The notes under the pieces: generated by a model | What the model was told of the DNA's origin: nothing | The model's database searches: none | What the model saw: only the letters and a program-made list of their open reading frames with translations | Translations under genes and position numbers: made by a program | NCBI RefSeq assembly: GCF_004339525.1 | Contig: NZ_SMGE01000001.1 | Span: 186,001 to 250,000 of the forward strand | Direction of reading: 5' to 3' | DNA: 64,000 nucleotides | Origin: Flavobacterium sp. 90 | GTDB lineage: Bacteria; Bacteroidota; Bacteroidia; Flavobacteriales; Flavobacteriaceae | Shown: in pieces, positions 16,016 through 25,902 of the stretch | Layout: every line of letters begins with the position of its first letter | Numbering within the stretch: the stretch's first letter is position 1

Positions 16016-16222
16016 ATGAAATTGAAGATAAATTCAACACAAGCAGAAAAAGATAAGTTTGTCGAAAAATTAAAACTAAAATTAAAAAAGTTAAATGATG
16101 ATTGGAATCAATTATGGGATGAAACTTATGAGAGAGATGTTCATGAAGATGAGTTTGATGAATTAGAAAAGGAGATTGAAAAAATAAAATTCGGAATTCA
16201 ACTTGGTAGCTATGAAAAATAA
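16016..16222 (+). CDS. small charged coiled-coil protein
   Basis: 68 residues, almost entirely helical: KDKFVEKLKLKLKKLNDDWN and HEDEFDELEKEIEKIKFGIQ. Strongly alternating charges indicate a coiled coil. Four nt after the preceding gene and probably in the same transcript. Function unknown; such pairs may be remnants of accessory modules. Confidence 0.55.
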   Translation: MKLKINSTQAEKDKFVEKLKLKLKKLNDDWNQLWDETYERDVHEDEFDELEKEIEKIKFGIQLGSYEK

Positions 16223-16285
16223 ACCCGCTTATGAAGTTGAGAGAATTCGCTCAGCGATCAATAATCTTAGCAAACAAAACAAAAA

Positions 16286-16309
16286 AACCTCTCATTTCTG
16301 AGAGGTTTT
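16286..16309. terminator. terminator between convergent genes
   Basis: AACCTCTCA-TTTC-TGAGAGGTT flanked by A and T runs, downstream of icmF (minus) and of the small gene ending 16222 (plus). Confidence 0.8.
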
Positions 16310-16333
16310 CCTAAATCTATAAAACAGTAAATT

Positions 16334-19300
16334 CTACATATTCCTTCTATACTGCCCGCCAACTTCAAACAATGCCGAAGTAATTTGACCAAGTGAACAA
16401 ACTTTTGTAGCTTCCATTAAATGGTCGAATAAGTTTTCGTTTTTAATTGCGGCTTCTTGTAGTTTGTTTAAATGCTCGTTTACTTTTGCTTCGTGAAACT
16501 GGTGTAAGTTATCGAGCATCGTTATCTGATATTGTTTTTCTTCTTCGGTGGCGCGAATTACTTCTGCCGGAATTACCGTTGGAGAACCTTTTGAGCTCAG
16601 GAAAGTATTTACACCCACAATTGGGAAATCTCCGTTGTGTTTTAGGGTTTCATAATACAAACTTTCTTCCTGAATTTTAGAACGTTGGTACATAGTTTCC
16701 ATTGCACCAAGAACTCCGCCACGTTCTGTGATTCGGTCGAATTCTTGTAGAACGGCTGCTTCAACTAAATCTGTTAATTCTTCGATGATAAACGAACCTT
16801 GAATTGGGTTTTCGTTTTTAGCCAAACCTAATTCTTTATTAATAATCAACTGAATCGCCATTGCTCTACGCACAGATTCTTCGGTTGGTGTTGTAATTGC
16901 TTCATCGTATGCATTTGTATGTAGCGAATTACAGTTATCATAAATCGCATACAAAGCCTGTAAAGTGGTTCTGATATCATTAAAATCAATTTCCTGTGCG
17001 TGCAATGAACGTCCGGAAGTCTGAATATGATATTTTAGCATTTGCGCTCTTTCGTTGGCTCCGTATTTGTTTTTCATGGCTTTTGCCCAAATTTTACGTG
17101 CCACACGACCAATTACTGAATATTCTGGATCTACTCCGTTCGAGAAAAAGAACGATAAGTTTGGTCCAAAATCGTTGATGTTCATTCCGCGGCTTAAGTA
17201 ATATTCCACGTAAGTGAAACCATTCGAAAGCGTAAATGCCAATTGCGTAATTGGGTTCGCTCCAGCCTCTGCAATATGATATCCCGAAATCGAAACCGAA
17301 TAGAAATTACGAACGTTTTTGGTAATAAAATATTCCTGAACGTCGCCCATTAATCTTAGTGCAAATTCGGTAGAGAAAATACAAGTGTTTTGCGCCTGAT
17401 CTTCTTTTAAAATATCGGCTTGAACCGTTCCACGAACTTGCGATAATGTTTTGACTTTTATTTCATTATAAACTTCCAAAGGCAAAACCTGATCTCCGGT
17501 AACACCCAAAAGCATTAATCCTAAACCGTTATTTCCTTCCGGTAAATCACCTTGATATCTTGGTCGTTCTGTTCCTTTTTCTTTGTATATTTTGTTGATT
17601 TTAGCTTCAACTTCTTTTTCAAGATCGTTTGCTTTAATGTAATATTCGCATTGCTGATCGATCGCTGCATTCATAAAAAAACCCAACAACATTGGCGCTG
17701 GTCCGTTTATGGTCATACTTACAGATGTTAAAGCATGAACCAAATCAAAACCTGAATACAGTTTTTTAGCATCGTCTAAACAACAGATTGAAACTCCGGC
17801 ATTCCCGATTTTTCCGTAAATATCAGGACGAATATCCGGATCGTTTCCGTATAAAGTCACACTGTCAAAAGCTGTCGACAGACGTTTTGCCGGCAATCCT
17901 GCGCTCACATAATGAAAACGTTTATTGGTTCTTTCCGGTCCGCCTTCTCCGGCAAACATTCTTGACGGATCTTCGCCTTCACGTTTAAACGGATACAATC
18001 CTGAAGCAAACGGAAATTCTCCGGGAACATTTTCCTGTAAATTCCAACGCAAAATATCTCCCCAGGCTTCATATTTAGGCAAAGCAATTTTTGGGATTTG
18101 TAAATGCGATAAACTTTCAGAATGTGTTGCAATCTTGATTTCTTTATCACGAACTTTAAACGAGTAAACCGGATTTTTGTATTTGGCTACTTTTTCAGCC
18201 CAATTCAGGATGATTTCCCAATTGTACGGATCTAAATCCATTTTTACTTTATCAAACTGATTTAGTAAAAGATTCAAAAAGATTCTGTTTTCGTTAAGTC
18301 CTTCGACTTCGCTCAGGATGACACTATTGTCTTCAATTCCTGCTTTATTTATCTGTGGAATTTTCCCTGAAACCGATTCTATCGTTTTAAAAATTCCGTA
18401 TAGTTTTTGAGCTACTTTTTGTTGAGAAACCGCAATTTCATCATAAGATCTGTTATTCTCTGCAATTTCAGATAAATAACGTGTTCTGTGTGGCGGAATC
18501 ACGAAGATTTTCTCGCTCATTTCCTTCGTAATCTGGAAAGTCGATTTTAATTCGGATTCAGTTTTCTCCACAATTTTATCCATAATCGCTTTATAAAGCG
18601 TGTTCATTCCTGGATCGTTGAACTGAGATGCAATTGTTCCGAAAACTGGCATTTCATCAGGATTTTTATCCCAAAGATTATGATTGCGTTGGTATTGTTT
18701 TTTAACGTCACGAATCGCGTCTAATGCTCCTCTTTTATCAAATTTATTTAAAGCTACAAGATCAGCAAAATCAAGCATGTCGATTTTCTCTAATTGCGTT
18801 GCAGCTCCAAATTCCGGCGTCATTACATATAAGGATACATCAGAATGGTCCATAATCTCCGTATCTGATTGTCCGATTCCTGAAGTTTCCAGAATAATCA
18901 AATCATATTTTGCGGCTTTCAAAACCTGAATCGCTTCGGCTACATATTTAGACAAAGCCAAATTTGATTGACGCGTTGCTAAAGAACGCATATAAACACG
19001 AGGATTATTAATAGCGTTCATTCGGATTCTGTCTCCTAAAAGTGCTCCTCCGGTTTTACGTTTGGAAGGATCGACAGAAATCAATCCGATAGTTTTCTCC
19101 GGGAAATCAATTAAAAATCTACGAACTAATTCGTCAACCAAAGATGATTTTCCTGCTCCACCAGTTCCTGTAATTCCCAGAACCGGAATTTTAGAATTGG
19201 CATTATTGGTGTGAATCTGATCGAAAACCGGTTTTGCAATCTCAGGAAAATTCTCCGCTGCCGAAATTAATCTTGCAATTGCCGTTGGAGTTTTATTTTC

Positions 19301-19774
19301 GATATGATCAATTTCTCCGTTTAGTTTATCTCCAATAGGATAATCAGAACGTTCCACCAAATCATTAATCATTCCTTGTAATCCCAAAGAACGACCATCA
19401 TCCGGCGAATAAATTCTTGTTATTCCATATTCATGTAATTCTGAAATTTCGCTTGGCAGAATTACTCCGCCTCCGCCACCAAAAATCTTGATATGTCCTG
19501 CTCCTTTTTCATGCAGCAAGTCATACATATATTTAAAATATTCGTTATGTCCACCTTGATACGAAGTCATTGCGATTGCATTTGCATCTTCCTGAATAGC
19601 TGTATTCACAACTTCTTCGACACTACGATCGTGACCTAAATGTATTACCTCAACTCCCGTTGACTGAATAATACGGCGCATAATGTTGATGGCAGCATCG
19701 TGTCCGTCAAAAAGTGAAGCAGCGGTTACAATTCTTACTTTATTTTTAGGATTATATGGTATTTGTTGTTCCAT
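16334..19774 (-). CDS. icmF: fused isobutyryl-CoA mutase (IcmF)
   Basis: 1146 residues, one polypeptide with the three parts of IcmF. N-terminal B12-binding domain (about 10-145) with DGHD at 23-26 supplying the cobalt-ligand His25. Central MeaI-type G-protein chaperone (about 160-420) with Walker A GTGGAGKS at 203-210 and NKFD as the guanine-specificity motif. C-terminal large mutase domain (about 560-1090) with [20 protein letters not shown]. IcmF interconverts isobutyryl-CoA and n-butyryl-CoA (and related acyl-CoAs) using adenosylcobalamin. Fusion of the three units is diagnostic and separates it from plain methylmalonyl-CoA mutase. Monocistronic, with terminator at 16286. Confidence 0.95.
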   Translation of the reverse strand: MEQQIPYNPKNKVRIVTAASLFDGHDAAINIMRRIIQSTGVEVIHLGHDRSVEEVVNTAIQEDANAIAMTSYQGGHNEYFKYMYDLLHEKGAGHIKIFGGGGGVILPSEISELHEYGITRIYSPDDGRSLGLQGMINDLVERSDYPIGDKLNGEIDHIENKTPTAIARLISAAENFPEIAKPVFDQIHTNNANSKIPVLGITGTGGAGKSSLVDELVRRFLIDFPEKTIGLISVDPSKRKTGGALLGDRIRMNAINNPRVYMRSLATRQSNLALSKYVAEAIQVLKAAKYDLIILETSGIGQSDTEIMDHSDVSLYVMTPEFGAATQLEKIDMLDFADLVALNKFDKRGALDAIRDVKKQYQRNHNLWDKNPDEMPVFGTIASQFNDPGMNTLYKAIMDKIVEKTESELKSTFQITKEMSEKIFVIPPHRTRYLSEIAENNRSYDEIAVSQQKVAQKLYGIFKTIESVSGKIPQINKAGIEDNSVILSEVEGLNENRIFLNLLLNQFDKVKMDLDPYNWEIILNWAEKVAKYKNPVYSFKVRDKEIKIATHSESLSHLQIPKIALPKYEAWGDILRWNLQENVPGEFPFASGLYPFKREGEDPSRMFAGEGGPERTNKRFHYVSAGLPAKRLSTAFDSVTLYGNDPDIRPDIYGKIGNAGVSICCLDDAKKLYSGFDLVHALTSVSMTINGPAPMLLGFFMNAAIDQQCEYYIKANDLEKEVEAKINKIYKEKGTERPRYQGDLPEGNNGLGLMLLGVTGDQVLPLEVYNEIKVKTLSQVRGTVQADILKEDQAQNTCIFSTEFALRLMGDVQEYFITKNVRNFYSVSISGYHIAEAGANPITQLAFTLSNGFTYVEYYLSRGMNINDFGPNLSFFFSNGVDPEYSVIGRVARKIWAKAMKNKYGANERAQMLKYHIQTSGRSLHAQEIDFNDIRTTLQALYAIYDNCNSLHTNAYDEAITTPTEESVRRAMAIQLIINKELGLAKNENPIQGSFIIEELTDLVEAAVLQEFDRITERGGVLGAMETMYQRSKIQEESLYYETLKHNGDFPIVGVNTFLSSKGSPTVIPAEVIRATEEEKQYQITMLDNLHQFHEAKVNEHLNKLQEAAIKNENLFDHLMEATKVCSLGQITSALFEVGGQYRRNM

Positions 19775-20080
19775 TTTATGAATATGATAATTTTAAGGGA
19801 GCAATTTACAAAATATTTTAATATTTGATTACTGCTATTGCTTTATGTTAACAAAAAAAAGAATGTTTTTTTGATTTACAAGGGTAACAATCGAAATCGT
19901 TATCGTATATACATTATATAAGTCTTATTGAAATAATCAGAACATGGAAATTTCGCAACATTTAAATTAAATCTAACAACTTGTTTAGCAGTACCATAAA
20001 GTAATTTAGCAGTGTAGAAAAGCCCCAAATTTTTACCAAAAACTTCCTAAAAGAACAATAACGTAAAAATTTAAAATAAA
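19775..20080. promoter_or_regulatory. divergent promoter region icmF / L,D-transpeptidase
   Basis: No gene. The motif TTTAGCAGT occurs twice (about 19985 and 20005), and GTAATTTAGCA at 20001-20011 is the same 11-mer seen before the genes at 1265 and 2769, here 72 bp before the ATG at 20081. It may be a variant -7 box (TAATTTAG). No clear promoter was found for icmF. Confidence 0.4.
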
Positions 20081-21652
20081 ATGAAAACATTATATCCTTT
20101 CGCCATAATTTTAGTCGTAAGTTTCTTTACATCATCTTTTAATAACCTTGATAAAGATGAAGTAATTACCAAAAAAACTTCCGCTGACATTTACAAGAAT
20201 ACCACTGATAAAAATGATGATGTAGTTGACACAGAAATACTAAATGATTTCTTTAGAAGATATTCTGATTTAAAAAAATACCAGGACGATGTGATCTCTT
20301 TATACAAAAACAGATCTTACGGAACTATTTGGTATAAAAATGGAAAAGTAACTGAATTTGGAAATCAATTTTACAAAAAATTAAGCAGTTCTGAAAAAGA
20401 AGGTTCAAAACTTGATTTTCCATACAAAGCAGAAGTTAATCAGATTTTTAACGAAACTTCAACTGAAAAACTTTCAAAAACAGATGCTGATATGCTATTA
20501 AGTGCAGCATTTATTGTATACGCTAATCATGCAATCGAAGGAAAAAAAGCAATTTCATACGAAACTTTATTAGATTCTTTAATGACTCAACCTACTTCAT
20601 TAGAGAAAAATAATGCCGGGGTTTCAAATCAATATGACAAACTTCAAAGTGCTTTAAAAAAATACAAAAACATAGAAAAAGAAAACAACTGGAAACCTAT
20701 CACAACAGAAACTCCTTATAAAGATATCAGACCTGATGCAAAATCAATTACAGTCGCTCAAATTAGAAACAGATTGTTTGTAATGGGGGATTTGAAAAAT
20801 GATTCTAAAAGCGATGTTTACGATCAGGAATTAATGGATGGGGTGATGAAATATAAATTGAGAAATGGTTTAAAACCAAATTACATTATTAATGAGGATA
20901 ATATTAAAGACTTGAACACCCCAATTGCGGATAAAATCAAAACTTTAATGATCAACATAGAACGTGCTAAAACTACTTTGCCACAATTGTCTAAAGACAA
21001 AGAATATATTATGGTAAACGTGCCATCATTTGAATTGGTTTATGTAAAAAATGGTAAAATAGAATTGACTTCAAAAGTGTTTGTAGGTTCTCAATTGACC
21101 AAAACAACGATTTTTAACGGTACTATTGAAAAAGTTGTTTTTAGCCCTTATTGGACTGTTCCTCAAAGTATTGTTGACAATGAATTGAAATCAAAAATTG
21201 CTGCTGACAAAAACTATCTTGCAGAACATAACATGGAAATCGTAAATGGTCAGGTAAGACAAAAACCGGGTCCGGATAATTCATTAGGTTTAGTAAAATT
21301 TATTTTCCCAAATCCAGATGATATTTATATGCACGATACGCCTGCCAAAACATTATTTGATTTCGAAAAAAGAACTTTTAGCCACGGTTGTGTGAATGTA
21401 AATAAAGCCAAAGAACTGGCAATTGCAATGTTAAAAGATTATCCGGAATGGACAGAAGACAGAATAACAAAAGCAATGGATGGTACTGAAGAAACTACTT
21501 TTAAATTGCCAAACAAAGTGCCTATCTATATTACCTATTTTACTTCATGGGTAAACGAATCCGGGCAAGTAAGTTTCTTTCAGGATGTTTACGACAGAGA
21601 CAGCGATTTAAACAACGTTATTACTACTCCCGCAGAAGTAGCTTCAAATTAA
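20081..21652 (+). CDS. L,D-transpeptidase (YkuD domain, YcbB-like)
   Basis: 523 residues with an N-terminal signal or anchor sequence (about 1-20). Order as in YcbB/LdtD: an N-terminal scaffold, a peptidoglycan-binding-like region around residues 225-290 (RNRLFVMGDLKNDS...DGVMKYKLRNGLKPN), then the catalytic YkuD domain (about 305-455) with HDTPAKTLFDFEKRTFSHGC and catalytic Cys437 preceded by His435. The conserved Arg that usually follows (SHGCVR) is Asn here (SHGCVN). These enzymes make 3-3 crosslinks in peptidoglycan in the periplasm. Own terminator follows. Confidence 0.9.
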   Translation: MKTLYPFAIILVVSFFTSSFNNLDKDEVITKKTSADIYKNTTDKNDDVVDTEILNDFFRRYSDLKKYQDDVISLYKNRSYGTIWYKNGKVTEFGNQFYKKLSSSEKEGSKLDFPYKAEVNQIFNETSTEKLSKTDADMLLSAAFIVYANHAIEGKKAISYETLLDSLMTQPTSLEKNNAGVSNQYDKLQSALKKYKNIEKENNWKPITTETPYKDIRPDAKSITVAQIRNRLFVMGDLKNDSKSDVYDQELMDGVMKYKLRNGLKPNYIINEDNIKDLNTPIADKIKTLMINIERAKTTLPQLSKDKEYIMVNVPSFELVYVKNGKIELTSKVFVGSQLTKTTIFNGTIEKVVFSPYWTVPQSIVDNELKSKIAADKNYLAEHNMEIVNGQVRQKPGPDNSLGLVKFIFPNPDDIYMHDTPAKTLFDFEKRTFSHGCVNVNKAKELAIAMLKDYPEWTEDRITKAMDGTEETTFKLPNKVPIYITYFTSWVNESGQVSFFQDVYDRDSDLNNVITTPAEVASN

Positions 21653-21682
21653 GATATTAAATTGGTATATTAATAAACTGAG

Positions 21683-21717
21683 AACTGTACAGAATTAGCT
21701 TTTTGTACAGTTTTTTT
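21683..21717 (+). terminator. terminator of the L,D-transpeptidase gene
   Basis: AACTGTACA and TGTACAGTT around a 12-nt loop, then T7. Confidence 0.85.
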
Positions 21718-21848
21718 ATTTTATTTCATCAGACAAAAAAAACCTTCAAGTATTAATTTTAAAACTTTTACAGAATAAAAAAACGACGAAACAATCTGAC
21801 CTTTGTACTATAATTAATACCACTATTATAATACAAAATCAATTTATC

Positions 21849-22190
21849 ATGAAAACAGAGAATATCGAAGGATTAACACTTTTTGAAATAAATTTATTGA
21901 TCCAACAAGGCGGAAGATTTATAATGTTTCCAAATTTAATGACTAAAATAAAAAGCTCAACTATTTATTTTATTCGTCCTGAAGAAAGTAAAACCAAGTA
22001 TATAATAAAACACTTTCTGAAAAACATATTACAAAGCTGGCGCACATTTCCTTTAAGACCAATGTATCTGTCAAAATCTTTATTTTATTTAGCAATTGGA
22101 GGCAGCGATTATACACATAAAATTTTAGCTGATTTAAAGCAAATCAATCCTGTTTATAATCCTAATTTATATTGTTTACAATACGTTTAA
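21849..22190 (+). CDS. hypothetical protein with duplicated 3' end
   Basis: 113 residues, basic, no signal peptide. No named family is recognised; the layout (TLFEINLLIQQGGRFIMFPN; IKSSTIYFIRPEESKTKYII; LPKSL-like core) is typical of small cytoplasmic Bacteroidetes proteins predicted near stress genes. Its last ~100 bp and the ~60 bp after the stop reappear as degenerate copies at 22283-22345 and 23414-23580, on both sides of the next gene, so this end has been copied locally. The start ATG follows an AT-rich leader. Confidence 0.65.
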   Translation: MKTENIEGLTLFEINLLIQQGGRFIMFPNLMTKIKSSTIYFIRPEESKTKYIIKHFLKNILQSWRTFPLRPMYLSKSLFYLAIGGSDYTHKILADLKQINPVYNPNLYCLQYV

Positions 22191-22282
22191 AATCCTATTT
22201 TATATAATTCGAAAACGAAAACGCCTTTTTTGTCTCAAATCATTATTTTATTAGCAATAAGCTAAAATCATGCAAGTTAATT

Positions 22283-22345
22283 CGGTTTATAAATTCTAAA
22301 TTATATTGCTCACAATACGTTTAAATCCTACTTTTTATATTAATT
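22283..22345 (+). repeat. partial copy of the 3' end of the 21849 gene
   Basis: TTATATTGCTCACAATACGT plus TTAAATCCTACTTTTTATAT parallels TTATATTGTTTACAATACGT at the end of the gene. It ends in the terminator at 22348. Confidence 0.7.
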
Positions 22346-22347
22346 CG

Positions 22348-22383
22348 AAAGCGAAAATATCCTACTATATTTTCGCTTTTTTT
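22348..22383 (+). terminator. rho-independent terminator
   Basis: AAAGCGAAAATAT-CCTAC-ATATTTTCGCTTT followed by T-rich sequence; most likely ends transcription from 21849. Confidence 0.8.
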
Positions 22384-22535
22384 ATTTATAGAATCCTCTA
22401 TTCAAAGAAAAAAGCATATTAATTCCTTTTCATTTATCGAATAAAGATGTCTTAAAACAACATATTTTAAATCTTTTAAGAACTATTAGCAAAATCAATC
22501 AAAATACATTTGCGAATATTTTCTTATAATTTAAA

Positions 22536-23408
22536 ATGAAAAAGCAAGTTTTAATTTTTAGCCTCGCAGTTATTTTATTTTCTTCCTGTAACAAACAGGC
22601 ATTAACTGAAGATTACTCGGAACTTGAGAAAACGATTACATCACCTAAACCTCCAAAAGTTAGTGGTCCTCCGCGCATCTTATTTATAGGAAATAGCCAG
22701 ACTGAATATTTTGTAAGTGCTCCAATATTATTTAAAGAATTCTGTAACGCGAACAATCAACCAGTTAATATTGATCAATTGATAACCGTTGGAGTTTCAC
22801 TTCAAAAGGTTTATGAAACAAACAAAACAGAAGCTAATCAAATTTTTTCTAATCGGGATAAGGATGGCAATTATTTCGATTATGTCATTCTTCAGGAATC
22901 AACTGTCATAGCTCTATCTGAGGTTGAGAAATACAGGGCAAATGTAAAAATGATTGTTGAAAAAATACATAAAAACAGTCCGGGTGTTGCCATCTATATT
23001 TATCAGGGAATATCTCCACTTTCATACACTAATTCTAATTTTATAACATCTCATAATAAACTACGCAAAAATGCTATTTCGGTTATGAGCTTTATAAAAA
23101 ATGCAGGTTTATTAAAAATAGGAGATGCTGTTAAAGATGCCTATGATGGAAAAAATGGCTACAGCTATCTGGTTCAAAACAAAGACAATCTGCGTTATGG
23201 AAAACATACGCTTCACCTTATAAACGATGGCGGATTCCTGCAAGCTAATTTACTATACACTACTATCTTTGATAAGAAACCAATCATTCCTAAAAAACTT
23301 TTGCTAATTGCAGGAACCAGATATTATGATTCTACTCGAAAACAAGAAGTTAATGAAGCGATTAGCAACCCGGAAGCTTTACAAGAAATAGCCTTTGATA
23401 ATAAGTAG
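22536..23408 (+). CDS. SGNH/DUF4886-like lipoprotein
   Basis: 290 residues, lipoprotein signal ending LFSSC (lipobox Cys18). After a short linker the domain opens with RILFIGNSQTEYF, the block I region of SGNH hydrolases (Ser in GNS), followed by YVILQESTVI and a C-terminal HLINDGGFLQANLLYTTIF, close to the DUF4886 layout where DGxHL...AxY is found. The His of the catalytic pair is not clearly placed, so activity is uncertain. It is bracketed by direct copies of the 3' end of the neighbouring gene, a sign of local insertion or duplication. Confidence 0.75.
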   Translation: MKKQVLIFSLAVILFSSCNKQALTEDYSELEKTITSPKPPKVSGPPRILFIGNSQTEYFVSAPILFKEFCNANNQPVNIDQLITVGVSLQKVYETNKTEANQIFSNRDKDGNYFDYVILQESTVIALSEVEKYRANVKMIVEKIHKNSPGVAIYIYQGISPLSYTNSNFITSHNKLRKNAISVMSFIKNAGLLKIGDAVKDAYDGKNGYSYLVQNKDNLRYGKHTLHLINDGGFLQANLLYTTIFDKKPIIPKKLLLIAGTRYYDSTRKQEVNEAISNPEALQEIAFDNK

Positions 23409-23413
23409 CTTAA

Positions 23414-23580
23414 ATTTATTTAGCAATTGGAGAAAGCGATTACATATATCCCATTTTTAGCTCATTTAAAGCAAATCAATCCTGTTTATAATCCTAATTT
23501 ATACTGCTTTCAATACGTTTAAAATCCTATTTATAATTCGAAAACGAAAAACATCTTTTTTTCTCAAAATAATTATCTTA
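23414..23580 (+). repeat. degenerate copy of the 3' end of the 21849 gene
   Basis: TTTATTTAGCAATTGGAGAA to ATTCGAAAACGAAAAAC matches 22085-22245 closely (for example AAAGCAAATCAATCCTGTTT and ATAATCCTAATTTATA are identical). It carries frame-breaking changes and no start, so it is a non-coding duplicate. The rest of 23409-23719 contains only spacer. Confidence 0.8.
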
Positions 23581-23719
23581 TAAAATTTGTCTTAAGTTGT
23601 TACTTTAAAAACTTATACTGGCAAACCCACAAGTTGACAAAAGATAAATTTACAAATTGAGTTTAACTCTTTCTTAGAGCTGAACTCTTTTCTTATTTAA
23701 CTTCTAAACCAACTATAAG

Positions 23720-24367
23720 ATGAAAACCACTACATTCAGATTCTTTATTTTATGCATCGTTCTTGGCGCAACAGCTTGTTCTTCTAATGATTCTAATGAA
23801 AAAGAAACAGACTCTTCTGAAAAAAAACTTTACGATTATTATGTTGATACAAACATGCAAAAATCAATCGATCAGCTTGGTATCAAAATCCATAAAGGCG
23901 ATACTCCGCCTAACGTAGAAGGTATTTATACAATTGATCCTTTTCGCTGTACGATGTCAAATTTTAATGATGGATATTTAGGTGTTACACTTGGCGCATC
24001 AACGCTAACATTGTCGAATCAAAATACAGCCAATCTTAGTGTTGATTTCAAAAACCTAACTATTTATTCTTTTGATTCTAATAATGAAATCTGGGAAGGA
24101 AAAGGCTCTTTTATATCCGGAGAAGACAATAAATTTTCTATATTCTTACACAGTAATGGCGAACTAAACAAAGGAAATTATATAGCAAAATATCAAAATC
24201 TGATTATTTTATCCGGTGAACTGGAAATCGTGAACAGTCAAATTAAAGGAATAAAAAATTTGCAAATGGCATCTATCATGCACGATGATTATGACGATCC
24301 ATACAATACTTTAATCTCAATAGGACAAGGACGTCTTTTTGAAAACAATTATGCTGAAGTCGAATAG
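23720..24367 (+). CDS. lipoprotein of unknown function
   Basis: 215 residues with a lipoprotein signal (LGATAC, Cys20) followed by a Ser/Asn/Glu-rich linker. The body is beta-rich (GYLGVTLGASTLTLSNQNTA; NLIILSGELEIVNSQIKGIK), suggesting an outer-membrane or periplasmic lipoprotein with a small beta-barrel or lipocalin-like fold. No family is recognised. 92 bp upstream of a Coa1-like gene, which may belong to the same transcript. Confidence 0.75.
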   Translation: MKTTTFRFFILCIVLGATACSSNDSNEKETDSSEKKLYDYYVDTNMQKSIDQLGIKIHKGDTPPNVEGIYTIDPFRCTMSNFNDGYLGVTLGASTLTLSNQNTANLSVDFKNLTIYSFDSNNEIWEGKGSFISGEDNKFSIFLHSNGELNKGNYIAKYQNLIILSGELEIVNSQIKGIKNLQMASIMHDDYDDPYNTLISIGQGRLFENNYAEVE

Positions 24368-24459
24368 TTATAAACGGTATTAAAGTAAATTCTCCCTTAA
24401 TTTTTTTAAATTTTATCTGGAATAATAGTATCTTTCTAATCTTAAATTATTTTTTAATT

Positions 24460-24882
24460 ATGGAAGATTCAAATGAATTAATTGTTAGAAAAAGCTGGTG
24501 GGACAGAAACTGGAAATGGTTCGTACCAACAGGATGTTTAAGTCTTATTCTGCTTTTTGGCTTGTTTATCGCCGGAATATTCTTTGGAGTTACTTCAATG
24601 ATGAAAGATTCTGATGTTTACAAACAAACTCTTACCGAAGTTCAGCATAATAAAATAGTAATTGAAAAATTAGGCGATCATATTGAAGCAGACGGAATGA
24701 CCTCCGGAAATATTAGTTTAAGTAATGATACCGGAAACTGCGATTTACAAATCCCGATAAAAGGCTCTAAAGGAAATGGAACGATATTTATTGTTGCCGA
24801 AAAAAGAGGAACTTGGAAATACAGTGTAAAGTCCGTTTATGTTGAGTCTACAAAAGAAGAAATTGATTTATTGAAGCAGTAA
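24460..24882 (+). CDS. Coa1-family protein (cytochrome oxidase assembly factor 1-like)
   Basis: 140 residues: a WWDRNWKWFVPTGC start, one transmembrane helix (about residues 22-46), then an extracytoplasmic domain with DVYKQTLTEVQHNKIVIEKL and GDHIEADGMTSGNI, ending in a beta hairpin. This is the Coa1 family layout, which in mitochondria assists cytochrome c oxidase assembly; bacterial members are of unknown function. 11 nt before the next gene, so co-transcription is likely. Confidence 0.78.
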   Translation: MEDSNELIVRKSWWDRNWKWFVPTGCLSLILLFGLFIAGIFFGVTSMMKDSDVYKQTLTEVQHNKIVIEKLGDHIEADGMTSGNISLSNDTGNCDLQIPIKGSKGNGTIFIVAEKRGTWKYSVKSVYVESTKEEIDLLKQ

Positions 24883-24893
24883 AATAATCCTAA

Positions 24894-25454
24894 ATGAAGT
24901 CAGTTTTTTTGCTATGCTTATGCCTTTTTCAAAGTATGATTGGAATGGCGCAATCTAATGCCAAGTATGATATTTATACCAATCGAATAAAACAATTCTC
25001 AAAACCTGCCAAAGTTTTATACAGTCACGTAGATCTAAATGGAAACGGTTCTATTGAATTTACAAACGCAAAAAAACAAATACTTAGGTTTCGCTTAAAG
25101 AATCAAAAACCGGAAGTATTGCATGGTGGAATTACTTTTCAGCTTTTTTATTATAATAATGATTTTCTGCAAAGAATCGAAACTTTTGATTCTAACGGAA
25201 ATCTCGCAACCGAACATGAATCAAATAATGAAGCTGCAATTGTTTTCATTATCGAAAAACCTGAATTATATCTAAAGAAAAAGAAACTAATAGACGCAGC
25301 CGAAGGAAATATTGATCTAAAAGACGACACAACAGAAAAAATCATACGCATACAATTGTACGACCAGAATAATCTCCCAATTAAAGCGATGCAATCTAAC
25401 TATCTTTCTAGTAAAACGTATTGGAATTATAATGTTCGAATGTATTGGCCGTGA
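24894..25454 (+). CDS. exported protein of unknown function
   Basis: 186 residues, signal peptide about 1-19 (ending GMAQ). The mature part is beta-rich with a KQILRFRLKNQKPEVLHGGI strand pair and a long Lys-rich stretch. No family recognised. It follows the Coa1-like gene by 11 nt. The sequence after its stop contains a GGTTCTGAG microrepeat (25460-25500). Confidence 0.7.
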   Translation: MKSVFLLCLCLFQSMIGMAQSNAKYDIYTNRIKQFSKPAKVLYSHVDLNGNGSIEFTNAKKQILRFRLKNQKPEVLHGGITFQLFYYNNDFLQRIETFDSNGNLATEHESNNEAAIVFIIEKPELYLKKKKLIDAAEGNIDLKDDTTEKIIRIQLYDQNNLPIKAMQSNYLSSKTYWNYNVRMYWP

Positions 25455-25459
25455 GAGAA

Positions 25460-25500
25460 AAGGTTCTGGGGTTCTGAGTCGCTAAGGTTCTGAGATTTTT
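25460..25500. repeat. GGTTCTGAG microrepeat
   Basis: GGTTCTGGGGTTCTGAGTCG then CTAAGGTTCTGAGAT. The inverse (CCTTAGCAACTCAGAACCTC) is at 25758-25792, so the small gene between them is flanked by inverted arms. Same family as 44045-44092, 45527-45560 and 45765-45805. Confidence 0.65.
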
Positions 25501-25530
25501 AGTTTAATATTTTAATTAGTTTGAAAAAAA

Positions 25531-25737
25531 ATGGCAAAAGAGCCTTTCGCAGCACAATTAACTTCAATTTGGATCGGTGGCTTTTTCTTCTGGATTTTAA
25601 AAGGATTCAAAGGAAAATTAACAGATCAATATGTTTTTGAACTTGATAAAAGAAATCTTTGGACTGGCTATATTCTCGAACTTATTTTTGTTGGAATTTT
25701 AGTTTTCTTTCTAGTTAAAGATGATATTCGAATATAA
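25531..25737 (+). CDS. small membrane protein
   Basis: 68 residues with two hydrophobic helices (about 12-24 and 45-63: NLWTGYILELIFVGILVFFL). Positive residues between them indicate an N- and C-out or in hairpin. No family recognised. It sits between inverted microrepeats and may be a short mobile cassette or simply framed by spacer repeats. Confidence 0.6.
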   Translation: MAKEPFAAQLTSIWIGGFFFWILKGFKGKLTDQYVFELDKRNLWTGYILELIFVGILVFFLVKDDIRI

Positions 25738-25757
25738 GAAATTAAAAGCCAAAACAC

Positions 25758-25792
25758 CTTAGCAACTCAGAACCTCAGAATCTCAGTCCCTA
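25758..25792. repeat. inverted microrepeat arm
   Basis: CCTTAGCAACTCAGAACCTC followed by AGAATCTCAGTCCC, inverse of the arm at 25460-25500. Confidence 0.65.
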
Positions 25793-25871
25793 AAAAAAAG
25801 CTATTGTTAATTATAAAACAAATTGTTTATTCTCCTAACATAAAATTGTGGCTTTGTTTTTGAATAAGTAG

Positions 25872-25879
25872 TATTTTTG
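25872..25879 (+). promoter_or_regulatory. -7 box of the DUF4197 gene
   Basis: TATTTTTG matches TAnnTTTG; a TTG 23 bp upstream (25846-25848) could be the -33 element. About 24 nt before the ATG. Confidence 0.5.
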
Positions 25880-25902
25880 AAACTTATATAAAAACCTACT
25901 TA

